Assembly: GCF_030009775.1 (NCBI RefSeq)
Contig: NZ_JASCTH010000007.1
Location: forward strand, 248,001 to 312,000
Reading direction: 5' to 3'
DNA from: Actinoplanes sandaracinus
Lineage (GTDB): Bacteria > Actinomycetota > Actinomycetes > Mycobacteriales > Micromonosporaceae
Length of the DNA: 64,000 bases
Below the pieces are notes generated by a model. It saw only the letters and a list, made by a program, of their open reading frames with translations. It did no database searches and was not told the origin of the DNA. A program made the translations under genes and the position numbers. Shown piece by piece: positions 7,956 through 15,777 of this stretch (positions within the stretch are counted from its first letter, which is position 1; each line of letters opens with the position of its first letter).

Positions 7956-8567
7956 GTGCCCCTCACCCCGTCGGACATCCACGAGATGTCGTTCCCGCGG
8001 CCGCCGGCGAGCAAGCAGGGATATGACGAGAACCAGGTCGACATGTTCCTGGACGAGGTCGGGCGGGAGTTCTCCCGCCTCACGGCGGCGAACCAGGCCC
8101 TGCGGCACGAGCTGCTCGCGGCCGAACTGGAACGCCTGAAGGCGGAGCAGGCCGCGGCGGAACGCCACGCCCGCTCGGTGCAGGCCGAACTGGAACGCGC
8201 CCGCACCGAGGCGCGGGCCGAGCCGGATCCCCGCGACACCGGCGCCGGGGTGCTCGCGATGGCGCAGCGCACCGCGGACCGGCACCTGAGCGACGCGCGC
8301 CGCGAGGCGGACAAGCTGATGACCGAGGCGAGCATCAAGGCCGACCAGTTGACCAGCGAAGCCGAGATCAAGGCCGCCACGATCGACAGCGACGCCCGGC
8401 ACTGGCACACCCAGGCGATGAGCAACCTCGCCGACGAACGCGCCACCGCGCTGAACGACATCGATCGCCTGAGCATGCTCGTGCAGTCGCACCACGAGGC
8501 GGTGGCCGGTGAGGTGCGGCTGCGCTTGCGTGACCTGGCGAACCCGGCCGGCGCCGGCGGCCGCTAG
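7956..8567 (+). CDS. DivIVA/Wag31-like coiled-coil protein
   Basis: A 203-aa protein. The start is set at GTG 7956 because the N terminus then reads PLTPSDIHEMSFPRPP...GYDENQVDMFLDEV, the typical DivIVA lipid-binding motif; an upstream GTG at 7917 would add 13 residues. Residues ~40-190 are predicted coiled coil, rich in Ala, Glu and Arg. DivIVA proteins bind curved membrane at poles and septa and guide growth in actinobacteria. This copy is shorter than the usual Wag31 and lies beside an AbfB-domain gene rather than in the ftsZ cluster, so it is probably a paralogue. Confidence 0.85.
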   Translation: MPLTPSDIHEMSFPRPPASKQGYDENQVDMFLDEVGREFSRLTAANQALRHELLAAELERLKAEQAAAERHARSVQAELERARTEARAEPDPRDTGAGVLAMAQRTADRHLSDARREADKLMTEASIKADQLTSEAEIKAATIDSDARHWHTQAMSNLADERATALNDIDRLSMLVQSHHEAVAGEVRLRLRDLANPAGAGGR

Positions 8568-8579
8568 GCGTCGTCCGCG

Positions 8580-8936
8580 TCACGGTGTGGGGTGGTGTGG
8601 CTCGACGCGGGGAACGTCGGCCCGGCGCGCCGACGGCCACGCCACACCGATCACCGCCAGCACCGACAGGAGCGTGAGGACCGGGTGGATCAACAGGAGA
8701 TCGACCCGGATGTTGTACCCCTTGCCCTGCAGGCTGGCCTCCCACAAGGCATACAGCGCCCACAGCGGGGCCACGGCAGCGCAAGGCCACCACCGCGGCC
8801 TGATCGATGTTTCGAGCGTTCGCCCCAGCAGGATCAGGGCCGCCACCGCCGTGAAGCCCCCGGCCAGCCCGAAGATCAGGTCCGGGCGTTCGGCAAGCGA
8901 GGGATGCAACAACAGGTAACCAAGCCAGCTTCGCAC
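8580..8936 (-). CDS. Small polytopic membrane protein
   Basis: About 118 aa from a GTG at 8936, chosen because AAGGGG lies about eight bases upstream; an earlier GTG at 8999 gives a less credible N terminus. Three to four hydrophobic segments are visible (LIFGLAGGFTAVAALILL, WWPCAAVAPLWALYALW, LTLLSVLAVIGVAW). Family not recognised. It converges on the DivIVA-like gene with a 12-base gap. Confidence 0.6.
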   Translation of the reverse strand: MRSWLGYLLLHPSLAERPDLIFGLAGGFTAVAALILLGRTLETSIRPRWWPCAAVAPLWALYALWEASLQGKGYNIRVDLLLIHPVLTLLSVLAVIGVAWPSARRADVPRVEPHHPTP

Positions 8937-9062
8937 TCGTGCCACCCCTTCACCCGGACGCAGCCGACACGATGCGGCTCCGAGAGGAAGGTACGGCACC
9001 TCATCAACGTCTTCCCGCGGCGTGGACGGTCTCGCCGCATCCGGCGCTGCCGTCCCCCGCGC

Positions 9063-9506
9063 TCATGACCCTGGGATGGACAGTTCTCGCAGCGGATCGC
9101 CGCCATCGATGAACAGGCGGGCATCCGCCGTGGTGGCACTGGCGAGACGCCGGAGGATCCGCCGGCCGACTTCGGGATGCCGGCCGTCAAGGCCGCCGAC
9201 CCGGATGGCGAACACGAGGTCGTACGGCTCCTCCTCGGCCTCCAGGACGAAGTCCTCCCCCGCCACCTGGCGAACGCTCATGCGGCCGGCCGTGATGGCC
9301 TCCGCCGCGGCGGCCCAGGCCCGGGCGACGGCGGCGGCAGACCGGTCGATGGCCAGGATGTGACCGGTGTCGAGACGGCTTGCCACCGTCCGGGCGGCCG
9401 CCCCCGGCCCGCATCCGATCTCGAGGACTCGAGAGTGCGGCCGAAGGGGAAGAGCGTTCACGATCCGGAGAAGGCGGGGCGACAGTGATGCCGGCACGAG
9501 TCGCAC
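9063..9506 (-). CDS. Class I SAM-dependent methyltransferase
   Basis: A 147-aa protein with SAM-binding motif I (VLEIGCGPGAA), an acidic end of strand beta-2 (LAIDRS) and a post-core strand (YDLVFAIRVGG). It is shorter than the usual ~200 aa because the C-terminal strands are compact, but the Rossmann core is present. The substrate is unknown. The start at GTG 9506 is tentative. Confidence 0.72.
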   Translation of the reverse strand: MRLVPASLSPRLLRIVNALPLRPHSRVLEIGCGPGAAARTVASRLDTGHILAIDRSAAAVARAWAAAAEAITAGRMSVRQVAGEDFVLEAEEEPYDLVFAIRVGGLDGRHPEVGRRILRRLASATTADARLFIDGGDPLRELSIPGS

Positions 9507-9560
9507 GATAGCGGACCTCCGCAGCCACCATCCGTCGACGACACCGCCGGAGGGTGAGCG

Positions 9561-10274
9561 TCAGCCGGACTTCGTGTGGAGGACGTCGCGGGCCTGCTCC
9601 GCGGCGCGGGTGATGCCCTCGCTGACGTAGTCGAGGAAGCGTGCGATGTTCTCCAGGCGGGCCGCGGCCGGAGTGCCGGGGCCGAGGATGCCGACGCCCT
9701 GCCGTGCGGTCTCGATGATCAGGGCGTTGGCCTGGACACTGGCGATCATCGCTTGGTACCAGACGTCGTCGTCGACGACGTAGCGGTCGCGGCGGCGTTC
9801 GTCGCGTTCCCGGCGGACCAGGTTCTGGCCTTCCAGGAACGTGATCGCCTTGGAGATGGACGCCGGGCTGACCTGGAGGCGCTCGACGAGCTCGGACGCG
9901 GTGAGGCTGCCCGCGTCGGTGGTGTAGAGGCAGACCAGCACCCGGGCCATCATCCTGGGGGTGCCCGCCTGCATGAGGGTGGTGGTGAACACCTCCTCGT
10001 ACGCGCGGAGGGCGGCGGCGTCGCGCCCGTGGGCCGGCGGGGCCGCTCCCGGCTCGCGGGACGCGGCGGGGCGGCGCCGGTGGGCGCGTCGCTCGGTGGC
10101 GTGCTGGGCCAGGTCGGCGCGGTAGCCGGTGGGGCCGCCGTTGCGCATCACCTCACGGGTGACCGTCGAGGTCGGGCGATCGATGCGCCTGGCGATCTCC
10201 GCGTAGGGCAGGCCACCGGCCAGCCCCAGCGCGATCCGCTGGCGCTCCTGCTGAGTGAGCCTGCCTCCCGGCAT
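9561..10274 (-). CDS. Transcriptional regulator, IS30-like HTH plus MarR/GbsR-type domain
   Basis: A 237-aa regulator. The ATG at 10274 has GAAGGG six bases upstream. Residues ~5-50 form a helix-turn-helix of the type seen at the N terminus of IS30 transposases (LTQQERQRIALGL...SYAEIARRI-like, STVTREV). After a basic linker, residues ~95-190 form a winged helix of the MarR/GbsR class (LTASELVERLQVSPASISKAITFLEGQNLVRRERDERRRD). Two DNA-binding modules in one chain imply an extended operator. It is divergent from the DUF4097 gene, and the shared region holds several TTGCAA-type repeats. Confidence 0.85.
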   Translation of the reverse strand: MPGGRLTQQERQRIALGLAGGLPYAEIARRIDRPTSTVTREVMRNGGPTGYRADLAQHATERRAHRRRPAASREPGAAPPAHGRDAAALRAYEEVFTTTLMQAGTPRMMARVLVCLYTTDAGSLTASELVERLQVSPASISKAITFLEGQNLVRRERDERRRDRYVVDDDVWYQAMIASVQANALIIETARQGVGILGPGTPAAARLENIARFLDYVSEGITRAAEQARDVLHTKSG

Positions 10275-10326
10275 CGCGTTCCCTTCGTGTGCCCCGGTGA
10301 CCCCCACCATAGCGTTCACTGCCATT

Positions 10327-10380
10327 CATTGCAACGCAGCAACCGGACAGCGTTGCATTGACTTCAGAACCATTGCAATG
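10327..10380. promoter_or_regulatory. Cluster of three TTGCAA-centred sites
   Basis: CATTGCAACG (10327-10336), CGTTGCATTG (10351-10360, the inverse orientation) and the perfect palindrome CATTGCAATG (10371-10380) lie in the divergent promoter region. Their spacing of 20-24 bases suggests regulator dimers on similar helix faces. The regulator at 9561 is the likely ligand. Confidence 0.55.
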
Positions 10381-10417
10381 ATTCCAAAGCTTTGAGCTGC
10401 GCAAACGTTCGACTACA

Positions 10418-10459
10418 GCAACGTATCTGTTGCCTGCCTATTGAACGCAACGTAGCGTT
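10418..10459. promoter_or_regulatory. Two 5-6-5 inverted repeats before the DUF4097 gene
   Basis: GCAAC-N6-GTTGC (10418-10433) and AACGC-N6-GCGTT (10444-10459) have the same arm and spacer lengths and are 26 bases apart, close to the promoter of the gene at 10498. They are probably further operator sites of the divergent regulator. Confidence 0.5.
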
Positions 10460-10497
10460 TCCAACGTAAGAAACAGCGACCCACCAGGGAGAGCACG

Positions 10498-11166
10498 ATG
10501 CCGAAGTTCGACACCCCCGCCCCGATCGCCGCCGTCCTCGACATCCCCGCCGGACGGGTCCGCTTCATCGCCGCCGACCGGGCCGACACCGTGGTCGAGA
10601 TCCTCCCCGCCGACGCCTCCAAGGCCCGCGACGCCGATGTCGCGGAACGGACCAGCGTCGCGTACGCCGACGGCGTCCTGCGGATCAAGGCCTCCGCGAA
10701 GAACCAGTTCCTCGGCGCGAGCGGATCCGTCGAGGTCACCGTCCAGCTGCCCACAGGCTCCCGGGTCGAGGCCAAGGCGGCCGGCGCCGAGTTCCGGGCC
10801 GTCGGACGGCTCGGCGACGTCGCCTTCGCCGGCTCGCAGGGCACGGTCAAGATCGACGAGGCCGCGAGCCTCCTCGTCACCGTCGACGCCGGCGACATCA
10901 CGGTCGGCCGCCTCACCGGCCCGGCGGAGATCAAGACGATGAAGGGCGACATCACGATCGACGAGGCCGTACGCGGAAAGCTCGTCCTGCGCACCGAGGC
11001 CGGCGACGTGTCGGTCGGCGCCGCCGCCGGCGTGTCGGCCTCCCTGGACGCCGGCACCTCCTCCGGCCGGATCCAGAACGCGCTCCGCAACTCCGAGGGC
11101 GCCGGCGCGCAGCTCGCCATCCACGCCACCACCGCCTACGGCGACATCATCGCCCGCAGCCTCTGA
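10498..11166 (+). CDS. DUF4097 beta-strand-repeat protein
   Basis: A 222-aa protein made of short repeating beta-strand units (GxVxFAGSQGTVKIDEAASLLV-like, DITVGRLTGPAEIKTMKGDI, GDVSVGAAAGVSASLDAGT), the pattern of the DUF4097 right-handed beta-helix-like family. There is no signal peptide, so it is probably cytoplasmic. GGGAGAG lies about five bases before the ATG. DUF4097 genes commonly sit next to a GbsR/MarR regulator, as here, but their role is not established. Confidence 0.85.
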   Translation: MPKFDTPAPIAAVLDIPAGRVRFIAADRADTVVEILPADASKARDADVAERTSVAYADGVLRIKASAKNQFLGASGSVEVTVQLPTGSRVEAKAAGAEFRAVGRLGDVAFAGSQGTVKIDEAASLLVTVDAGDITVGRLTGPAEIKTMKGDITIDEAVRGKLVLRTEAGDVSVGAAAGVSASLDAGTSSGRIQNALRNSEGAGAQLAIHATTAYGDIIARSL

Positions 11167-11171
11167 TCCAT

Positions 11172-11219
11172 CCCGGCCGCGCTCTCCGCCAGGTCCCGCC
11201 GGCGGAGGACGCGGCCGGG
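11172..11219. terminator. Bidirectional hairpin terminator
   Basis: A 10-bp outer stem (11172-11181 with 11210-11219) and a 6-bp inner stem (TCCGCC/GGCGGA) lie between the convergent DUF4097 gene and the gene ending at 11252. No T tract. Confidence 0.55.
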
Positions 11220-11251
11220 GTGGAGGCCCGGAGGCGGGCCGCTCCGGCCGG

Positions 11252-11827
11252 TCAGCGGGTGACGCGACGGGCGATCCGGCGGGCCGCGGCGTATCCGAGC
11301 CAGGCGCCCACGACCCAGGGGGCGGCCACGATCACCGGGTCGAGCGGGTGGTGCGCCACGTCCGCGCGGTTACGGCCCAGGCGGGAGCGGAGCCCGTGAT
11401 GCGACAGCTCGCTGAGCACGCCGGTCTCCGTGACCGGGTTGTCCGGGCGCGCCGTCGCCAGGGAGCGCAGCACGCTCTCCACCGCGTCCACCCGGTCCGC
11501 GGCCAGCAGGAGCAGCCAGTGCGCGGCCCGCCCCTCGCTGTACTTGGCGTACGAGTACCGGCGGATCACACCGGACAGTCCGCGCGGCGGGCATGACGTA
11601 CCGAAGACCGGGGTGAGGAACTCGTGTTCGATGGACCGCTCCCGGGGCACGCGCTCCGGCTGGCGTTCGGGGAACTCCCAGTGCGCGCCGCCGAACGTGG
11701 GGTCGAAGACCTCCCGGGGCACCGACGGCCGGTCCAACGGGTCGAGGTCGACGCCCCAGCCGGGGATCCGGGCCCGCAGTTCCTCGCTGGACTCGGGCAG
11801 CTTCGGCTTGTCCGGGGTGTAGGCCAT
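11252..11827 (-). CDS. Conserved protein downstream of a zinc alcohol dehydrogenase
   Basis: A 191-aa protein, family not named. The N-terminal ~70 residues are acidic and Pro-rich (PESSEELRARIPGWGVDLDP, RERSIEHEFLTPVFGTSCPP), the middle is helical (YSYAKYSEGRAAHWLLLLAADRVDAVES), and one hydrophobic segment lies near the C terminus (VIVAAPWVVGAWLGYAAA). It begins 12 bases after the dehydrogenase stop and is almost surely cotranscribed with it. A membrane-associated partner of the enzyme is possible. Confidence 0.75.
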   Translation of the reverse strand: MAYTPDKPKLPESSEELRARIPGWGVDLDPLDRPSVPREVFDPTFGGAHWEFPERQPERVPRERSIEHEFLTPVFGTSCPPRGLSGVIRRYSYAKYSEGRAAHWLLLLAADRVDAVESVLRSLATARPDNPVTETGVLSELSHHGLRSRLGRNRADVAHHPLDPVIVAAPWVVGAWLGYAAARRIARRVTR

Positions 11828-11839
11828 GATAGTTCTCCC

Positions 11840-12988
11840 CTACGCGGCGTTCGGGATGATGAGCGGCTTGACGCACTCGTCGAGCTTCGCCGAGAAGATG
11901 TGATAGCCCTCGGCGATGTGTTCCAGCGGGATCCGGTGGGTGACGAGCTCGCTGGGCTTGAGATAGCCGTTGCGGACGTGCTCGAACAGCCGCGGCCACT
12001 GCCGTTTCACCGGGCACTGGTTCATCCGTAGGGTGAGCCCCTTGTTCACGGCGTCGCCGAACTTCACCGCGCTGAACATCGGGCCGTAGGCGCCCATCAC
12101 CGAGACGGTGCCGCCCTTGCGTACCGAGTCGATGGCCCAGTTCAGAGCGATCGGCGAGCCGCCCTGCAGCTTCAGTTTCGCGGAGGTGACGTGCTGCAGG
12201 AGGTTGCCGTCGGCCTCCGCGCCGACCGCGTCGATCGCCACGTCGGCGCCGAGATGGTCGGTGGCCTTCTTCATCTGGACGACGATGTCGTCGTACTCGG
12301 TGAAGTTGTACGTCTCGGCGTGCGCGAAGGTCCGCGCCTTCGCCAGCCGGTAGTCGAGGTGGTCGATGACGATCACCCGCCCGGCGCCCATCAGCCAGGC
12401 CGACTTGGCCGCGGACAGACCGACCGGCCCGGCCCCGAAGACCACCACCACGTCGCCCTCGGCGATGTCGCCGAGCTGAGCCCCGAAGTAGCCGGTGGCG
12501 ACGGCGTCGGTGAGCAGCACCGCGTCGTCGTCGTCCATCCAGTCCGGGATCAGGCTCGGCCCGACGTCGGCGAACGGCACACGCACATACTCGGCCTGGC
12601 CGCCGTCGTAGCCGCCGGCCGTGTGCGAGTAGCCGTAGATGCCGCCGACGGCGGTGGCGTTCGGGTTCACGTTGTGGCAGTTGGCGTACATGCCGCGGGC
12701 GCAGAAGAAGCACGTGCCGCAGAAGATGTTGAACGGGACCATCACCCGGTCGCCCGGGTTCAGCCGCCGCACCGACGGCCCGACGTCGTCGACCACGCCG
12801 ACGAACTCGTGACCGAACGTCGTGCCGACCCGGGTGTCCGGCATCATCCCGTGATAGAGGTGCAGGTCGGACCCGCAGATGGCGGCCCGGGTCACCCGGA
12901 CGATCGCGTCGTTGGGGTGCTCGATCGCCGGACGGTCCTTCTCCTCCACGCGCACGCGGTACGGACCCCGGTAAACCATCGCCTGCAT
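11840..12988 (-). CDS. Zinc-dependent alcohol/formaldehyde dehydrogenase (MDR family)
   Basis: A 382-aa medium-chain dehydrogenase. Catalytic zinc ligands are C38 (ICGSDLH) and H60-E61 (FGHEFVG); structural zinc ligands are C89, C92, C95 and C103. The Rossmann motif is VVFGAGPVGLSA. The sequence resembles the glutathione-independent formaldehyde dehydrogenase-like branch, which oxidises aldehydes or alcohols with NAD+. Specificity cannot be fixed by eye. The 191-aa gene follows in the same operon. Confidence 0.9.
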   Translation of the reverse strand: MQAMVYRGPYRVRVEEKDRPAIEHPNDAIVRVTRAAICGSDLHLYHGMMPDTRVGTTFGHEFVGVVDDVGPSVRRLNPGDRVMVPFNIFCGTCFFCARGMYANCHNVNPNATAVGGIYGYSHTAGGYDGGQAEYVRVPFADVGPSLIPDWMDDDDAVLLTDAVATGYFGAQLGDIAEGDVVVVFGAGPVGLSAAKSAWLMGAGRVIVIDHLDYRLAKARTFAHAETYNFTEYDDIVVQMKKATDHLGADVAIDAVGAEADGNLLQHVTSAKLKLQGGSPIALNWAIDSVRKGGTVSVMGAYGPMFSAVKFGDAVNKGLTLRMNQCPVKRQWPRLFEHVRNGYLKPSELVTHRIPLEHIAEGYHIFSAKLDECVKPLIIPNAA

Positions 12989-13069
12989 GAGCGTCCTCCC
13001 ACGTGGACGGGGGCACGTGCCCGCCGGTGGACTGGCTACCCGGTGGAGTCCGCGGCAAACGGCCCGGTT

Positions 13070-14512
13070 TCAGGCAGCCGTCGCCAGCCGTGCGCGGGCC
13101 CGGCCGTCCGCCTTCGCGCGGTACAGCGCCGCGTCGGCGCGCGCCACCAGGTCGTCGGGCGTCTCGGCGCCGTCCAGCGAGGCGATCCCGGCGGAGAAGC
13201 TCTGCCCGGACGGCACCACCTCGCCCAGGCGTTCGACCAGCCGGAGCGCGTCGTCGCCGCCGGCGCCCGGCAGGATCAGCCCGAACTCCTCGCCGCCGTA
13301 GCGGTAGAGGACGTCGTCGCGGCGCAACACGTCCAGCCAGGCCGCCGCGGCGCCCTTGAGCAGATGGTCGCCGGCCTGGTGCCCGTACGTGTCGTTGAAT
13401 CGCTTGAAGTGGTCGAGGTCGAGCAGCGCGACCGTCAGCGGCTGTCCCGTGCGATGCGCGGCGGTGACCGCGGACAGCAGCCGGACGTCCCAGGCGCGGC
13501 GGTTGCCGACGCCGGTCAGCCCATCGCGAGCCGCCAGGTCCGCCAGCTCCCGCGCCTGCCGCTCCACCTGCCGGGTCAGGCCGGCCATCCGTGCCACCAC
13601 CAGCAGGAACAGAACCACACAGGCCACCCCCACGGGTACGGCCTGCACCTGCCGGCCGGTGAGCGCCTGGCCGAGCAGCAACACCGGGGCGAGCAGCGAG
13701 AGCCCGGCGAGAACCGTGAGCCGGCGCGTCGTCAGCCGGGAGGCCGGCGCTCCGGCGGCGGTGGTCAGCCCCGGCATCGACGGGTGCAGGGCCGCCGCGC
13801 CGAACGCCGTATAGCTCAGGCAGTACAGCGCGCCACCCCAGTAGGTCTCCAGCGCGCCCCGCTCGGCCAGCACCGCGTTCACCACGTCACCGGCCAGCCA
13901 GCCGCAGACGGCCGCCAGCAGCAGGCAGAGCGACACGTTGCGGGTGCCGCCGCCGGCCAGCAGCCGGGCCAGCAGGGTCAGCAACGCCACGTCGCCGAGC
14001 GGGAACGCGAGCCGCAGCAGCAGGATCCCCACCGGCTGGCCGGGCTCGGACAGCACCGGCGCCACCGCCACCAGCCACAGCGGCAGTCCCAGCGCGCAGG
14101 CGACGATCGCCGAGTCGATGGCCACACCGCGGTCCCGGCCCTCCGAGCGGCTCCGGACGATCGCGGTCAGGGCGGCCGCCAGCAGCGGATAGGACAGCAG
14201 GTAGATCATGCTCTCCGCGCCGAGCAGGCCGGTGGAGTCCGGGAAGAGCCAGGTGCGCAGGCCCATGACGAGGTCGCCGGTGGTGCTGGCCTGCACGGCG
14301 GCCAAGATCAGCCACCACGCCGCGGCGGGCCGGGGACGCTGCCGGCGGACACCGGTCAGGATCGCCGCCCAGGCGCAGACGCCGGCCGTCCCGTACACCA
14401 CGGCCCGCGTCACCTCGCCGCCGAGAATGTAGAGCAGGGCCAGGAACGTACCGGCAGCCAGATATGCGCGGAACTGCCAGGGGCTCACGAGCCCCTGATC
14501 GGCCACCACCAC
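13070..14512 (-). CDS. Membrane diguanylate cyclase (GGDEF)
   Basis: About 480 aa. The N-terminal ~300 residues hold eight to ten membrane segments. The C-terminal GGDEF domain has DGLTGVGNRRAWD and the active-site GGEEF. An inhibitory I-site RxxD (RRDD) lies five residues before GGEEF, so product inhibition is expected. It should make cyclic di-GMP from two GTP. The start is uncertain: the frame overlaps the EAL gene upstream, and one of the GTG codons at 14506-14512 is most likely. It follows the EAL gene by about 28 bases, forming a synthase/hydrolase pair. Confidence 0.88.
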   Translation of the reverse strand: MVVADQGLVSPWQFRAYLAAGTFLALLYILGGEVTRAVVYGTAGVCAWAAILTGVRRQRPRPAAAWWLILAAVQASTTGDLVMGLRTWLFPDSTGLLGAESMIYLLSYPLLAAALTAIVRSRSEGRDRGVAIDSAIVACALGLPLWLVAVAPVLSEPGQPVGILLLRLAFPLGDVALLTLLARLLAGGGTRNVSLCLLLAAVCGWLAGDVVNAVLAERGALETYWGGALYCLSYTAFGAAALHPSMPGLTTAAGAPASRLTTRRLTVLAGLSLLAPVLLLGQALTGRQVQAVPVGVACVVLFLLVVARMAGLTRQVERQARELADLAARDGLTGVGNRRAWDVRLLSAVTAAHRTGQPLTVALLDLDHFKRFNDTYGHQAGDHLLKGAAAAWLDVLRRDDVLYRYGGEEFGLILPGAGGDDALRLVERLGEVVPSGQSFSAGIASLDGAETPDDLVARADAALYRAKADGRARARLATAA

Positions 14513-14540
14513 GACCGGCTGAGCCGCAGCACCCGACGTC

Positions 14541-15719
14541 TCAACGGTGCCGATTGAGCAGGGCTCGGGCGACGGCCGCGACGGCCGGCAGCCGGTCGAC
14601 GGTGACCAGTCGCGGAGTGTCGAACGACCGGACACCCATCGCGTAACCGTGACCGGGAACGATCGCCACCGCCGCGAACTCGCCCGGCACCGGGCGGTCG
14701 ACGACGATCACCGACCGGGCACGGCCGGCCAGCTCGGCCAGCGGCAGGGCGACGCCCGGCACGCCGGCGTCGGCGCCGGACATCACCACCACCGCCGAGT
14801 CGTGGGCGGCGACGATGTCACGCAGCCGGGTCAACGCGGCCGCGACGTCGCCGGTGGTCGCCACCGACGGCGTCGCCAACGACGCCGCGCAGTCGTACGC
14901 CGTCTCGGCCGTCTCGTGGAAACCCGGCCGGGACGGGCGCAGCAGACCGACGGCGGCCGTGTCGTACCGGTGCGGCTGGTCGACGCCGCCGGGCCGCCCG
15001 AACAGCCAGCCCTGTCCCCACCTGGCGCCGAGCAGCCGGGCGGTGACCAGGTCGGCCTCGGTCTCGATGCCCTCGGCGACCACCAGCGCGCCGGTGCGCT
15101 CGGCTTCCGCGCGCACCACCGCGCACACCGCGCGGGTGTGGTCGCTGTCCGGCTCGCGCAGCAGGCTCATGTCGAGCTTGATCACTTCGGGTTCGATCAG
15201 CGGCAGGAACGCCAGCGACATCGGGTCGACGCCGACGTCGTCGAGGGCGAGGCCGTTGCCCCAGCCCTGGGTCATTCCGGCGATGCGCAGCATGCTGCCG
15301 GGCACCGCGGGCAGCGCCCGCTCGGTGAACTCCACCACCTGCCGGAACGGCAGCCCGCCGACGACGAGTTCGATGATGCGCGGTGACAGCGGCTGGTCCA
15401 GCACCGCCGGTTCGGCGTTGGTGAACAGCAGCGGCGGTGGCTGGGCCGCCGCGATCGCGCATTCGAGAGACCGTTCCGAGCAGAGCAGGTCCAGTTCGCC
15501 CAGGCAGCCGGCCTCCCCCGCGGCCGCGAACAGCCGGTCGGGGAACTCCAGGCTCGTGCCGGCCGGGCCGCGGGCGAGCGCCTCGAGACCGATCACCATC
15601 CGGCTGGACAGGTCCACGATCGGCTGGAACAACGGCTGCACCAGCCTCCCGGCCAGCACCTCGTCGATGGTGACGCCGCTGACGGGCGCCACTGGAGGGG
15701 CGTGGGCGGCTCGCGTCAT
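14541..15719 (-). CDS. EAL-domain cyclic di-GMP phosphodiesterase with C-terminal sensory domain
   Basis: A 392-aa cytoplasmic protein. ATG 15719 has AGGAGC five bases upstream. Residues ~15-250 are an EAL domain with the catalytic set present: GLEALARG, N in LFTNAEP, E in VEFTER, LDDVG, K in IKLDMS, AEGIE and Q in GQGWLFGRP. It should hydrolyse cyclic di-GMP to pGpG. The remaining ~130 residues resemble the DICT-type sensory region found with EAL/GGDEF proteins; this is tentative. The GGDEF gene follows in the same operon. Confidence 0.88.
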   Translation of the reverse strand: MTRAAHAPPVAPVSGVTIDEVLAGRLVQPLFQPIVDLSSRMVIGLEALARGPAGTSLEFPDRLFAAAGEAGCLGELDLLCSERSLECAIAAAQPPPLLFTNAEPAVLDQPLSPRIIELVVGGLPFRQVVEFTERALPAVPGSMLRIAGMTQGWGNGLALDDVGVDPMSLAFLPLIEPEVIKLDMSLLREPDSDHTRAVCAVVRAEAERTGALVVAEGIETEADLVTARLLGARWGQGWLFGRPGGVDQPHRYDTAAVGLLRPSRPGFHETAETAYDCAASLATPSVATTGDVAAALTRLRDIVAAHDSAVVVMSGADAGVPGVALPLAELAGRARSVIVVDRPVPGEFAAVAIVPGHGYAMGVRSFDTPRLVTVDRLPAVAAVARALLNRHR

Positions 15720-15777
15720 GAATGCTCCTGCGCCGACGGGACTGGACCCCCTCACCATCGGCGCGTTCGGCACCCGA

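Noticed and set aside
9561..10274. IS30-like HTH as evidence for a transposase
   Set aside because: The rest of the protein is a MarR/GbsR-type regulator; no DDE catalytic domain or inverted repeats are seen.
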